Source: Erythrobacter sp. WG
GTDB taxonomy: Bacteria > Pseudomonadota > Alphaproteobacteria > Sphingomonadales > Sphingomonadaceae
Direction of reading: 5' to 3'
Assembly: GCF_026586795.1 (NCBI RefSeq)
Contig: NZ_JAPFGY010000002.1
Coordinates: 62,001-126,000, forward strand
DNA: 64,000 nucleotides
Part shown: positions 62,765-64,000 of the stretch, piece after piece
How positions within the stretch are numbered: the stretch's first letter is position 1
How the letters are laid out: every line of letters starts with the position of its first letter
The notes under the pieces: generated by a model
Seen by the model: the letters and a program-made list of their open reading frames with translations, nothing else
Database searches by the model: none
What the model was told of the DNA's origin: nothing
Position numbers and translations under genes: made by a program

Positions 62765-64000
62765 TCAGCGGGTCTTCACATAGCGGCCCGGCGCATCCTC
62801 GATCACCGTGTCGCCCGGACCGCCAGGCATCCGCTTGCCCTGTGCCGGCACCCGCGCGTCCGACTGCCGGTGCAGCCAAGCGAGCCAGTGCGGCCACCAG
62901 CTGCCCGGATGCTCGGCGGCGCCTGCCACGAAATCCTTGAGCGACGGCGCGGCGCTGTCGCCCACCCAGTACTGGTACTTGCCGGCCGCGGGGGGATTGA
63001 CCACGCCCGCGATGTGGCCCGAGCCCGCCAGCAGGAAATCGACCGGGCCGGTGAAGTGCTTCGTGATCCGCCACACGCTTTCCGCCGGGGCGATATGGTC
63101 CTCGCGCCCCGCCTGCACGAAGGTGGGCGTGGCGACGAGGCGCAAGTCGATCGGCGTGCCGTCCGCCGACAGGGCGTCGGGCACCACCAGCTTGTTGTCG
63201 CGGTAGAGATCGCGCAGGTAGGCGTTGTGCCACTTGGCGGGCAGATTGGTGACGTCGCCGTTCCAATGGAGCAGGTCGAAGGCCGGGTAGTCCTCGCCCA
63301 AGAGGTAATTGTTGACGACATAGTTCCAGATGAGGTCGCGCCCGCGCAGCGCATTGAAGGTGGCGGCAAGGTAGCGCCCGTCGAGATAGCCCTGCGGCGA
63401 CAATTGCCCGATCATCTCGAGCTGGCCCTCGTCGATGAAGTGCTTGAGGTCGCCCGCCCGCTCAAAATCGACCTGCGCGGTGAAGAAGGTTGCGGACTTC
63501 ACCTTGTCGGCTTCGCCCCGGCGGTGGAGCACCGCCAGCGTCGCGGCCAGCGTCGTTCCGGCCACGCAGTAGCCGATGGTGTGGACCGCCGGCACATCGA
63601 GCCGCGCGCGGACATGGTCGATCGCCTCGATCTGGCCGCGGATGTAATCGTCCCAAACGATGTCGGCCATGGTTTCGTCGGCGCTCTTCCAGCTGACCAC
63701 GAAGACCGTGATCCCCTGATCGACCGCCCATTTGATGAAGCTCTTCTTGGGCGTCAGATCGAGGATGTAGAAGCGGTTGATCCACGGCGGAAAGATCACC
63801 AGCGGGGTCTCCAGCACCTCCTCGGTGGTCGGCGCATACTGGATCAGCTGGTAGAGCGGCGTCTCGTGCACCACCTTGCCCGGCGTCGCGGCGAGGTTCT
63901 CGCCGAGGCGGAAGGCCTGTGGATCGGTATGGGTGAGCTGCCCGCGCTTCAGGTCGTTGACGAGGTGCTGCATCCCGCGCACCAGGTTCGCGCCCTTGCT
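62765..64000 (-). CDS. phaC: Poly(3-hydroxyalkanoate) synthase class I, C-terminal part
   Basis: Polymerises 3-hydroxyacyl-CoA into PHA. The frame runs off the right edge, so the N-terminus is missing; 411 codons are visible. The lipase-like box GYCVAG holds the catalytic cysteine, with the triad Asp in REDHIAP and His in GSGHIAG. The conserved PPWINRFYILDL and WNSDxTNLP-like WNGDVTNLP motifs identify class I/II synthases. Followed on the same strand by the phasin gene. Confidence 0.95.
   Translation of the reverse strand, partial: SKGANLVRGMQHLVNDLKRGQLTHTDPQAFRLGENLAATPGKVVHETPLYQLIQYAPTTEEVLETPLVIFPPWINRFYILDLTPKKSFIKWAVDQGITVFVVSWKSADETMADIVWDDYIRGQIEAIDHVRARLDVPAVHTIGYCVAGTTLAATLAVLHRRGEADKVKSATFFTAQVDFERAGDLKHFIDEGQLEMIGQLSPQGYLDGRYLAATFNALRGRDLIWNYVVNNYLLGEDYPAFDLLHWNGDVTNLPAKWHNAYLRDLYRDNKLVVPDALSADGTPIDLRLVATPTFVQAGREDHIAPAESVWRITKHFTGPVDFLLAGSGHIAGVVNPPAAGKYQYWVGDSAAPSLKDFVAGAAEHPGSWWPHWLAWLHRQSDARVPAQGKRMPGGPGDTVIEDAPGRYVKTR

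Overview
The window is high-GC chromosomal DNA of an alphaproteobacterium, most probably Sphingomonadales, family Erythrobacteraceae (Erythrobacter/Porphyrobacter type). The pointers are a complete EcfG-NepR-PhyR general stress response locus, a membrane-anchored cytochrome c of CycM type, a MoxR/DUF58/DUF4129 operon, polyhydroxyalkanoate genes with a phasin, and a perfect parS palindrome of the alphaproteobacterial kind. The genus is inferred from gene content only.

Backbone, left part (1-24.7 kb): aconitase acnA, an EamA permease, two L,D-transpeptidases, and a tight minus-strand run ispG - SMR exporter - thioredoxin-like lipoprotein - mntP - histone-deacetylase-like hydrolase. Small enzymes and an isoaspartyl peptidase follow. 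Next is a seven-gene minus-strand operon (20.8 to 13.6 kb) with four-base overlaps at almost every junction: DUF4129, DUF4350, MoxR ATPase, DUF58, SpoIIM-like, RDD and a class A beta-lactamase. Then come pheA, cycM, rlmE and a Ppx/GppA phosphatase.

Genomic island (24.77-43.20 kb): tRNA-Gln(CUG) is followed by an 18.4 kb segment bounded by a 39-bp exact direct repeat of the tRNA 3' end. No integrase is recognisable. The cargo is (i) a copper/TonB cluster (DUF2946, DUF2244, PCuAC, SCO1, TonB receptor, Tat-exported DJ-1/PfpI protein), (ii) an outer-membrane beta-barrel gene divergent from a kdpF-B-A-C-D-E potassium cluster in unusual gene order, and (iii) small unknown genes near both ends, two of which are paralogous. 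A parS site lies 42 bp beyond the right att repeat.

Backbone, right part (43.3-64 kb): a LOG-family protein, thiD, a DUF4440 protein, a DUF4214-radical SAM fusion, a DUF1272 protein, glmM, a dicarboxylate-type symporter, sodB, the stress locus (ecfG-nepR, a CHASE/HisKA_2 kinase, phyR and a probable GsrN-like small RNA), a GNAT-like protein, a fatty-acid desaturase, lptG-lptF, DUF427, clpS, a phasin and the start-truncated phaC. Three copies of a roughly 125-bp palindromic element sit at gene 3' ends between 53.8 and 57.7 kb.

Functionally the segment combines central metabolism and envelope biogenesis with a master stress-response module; the island adds metal and ion handling.
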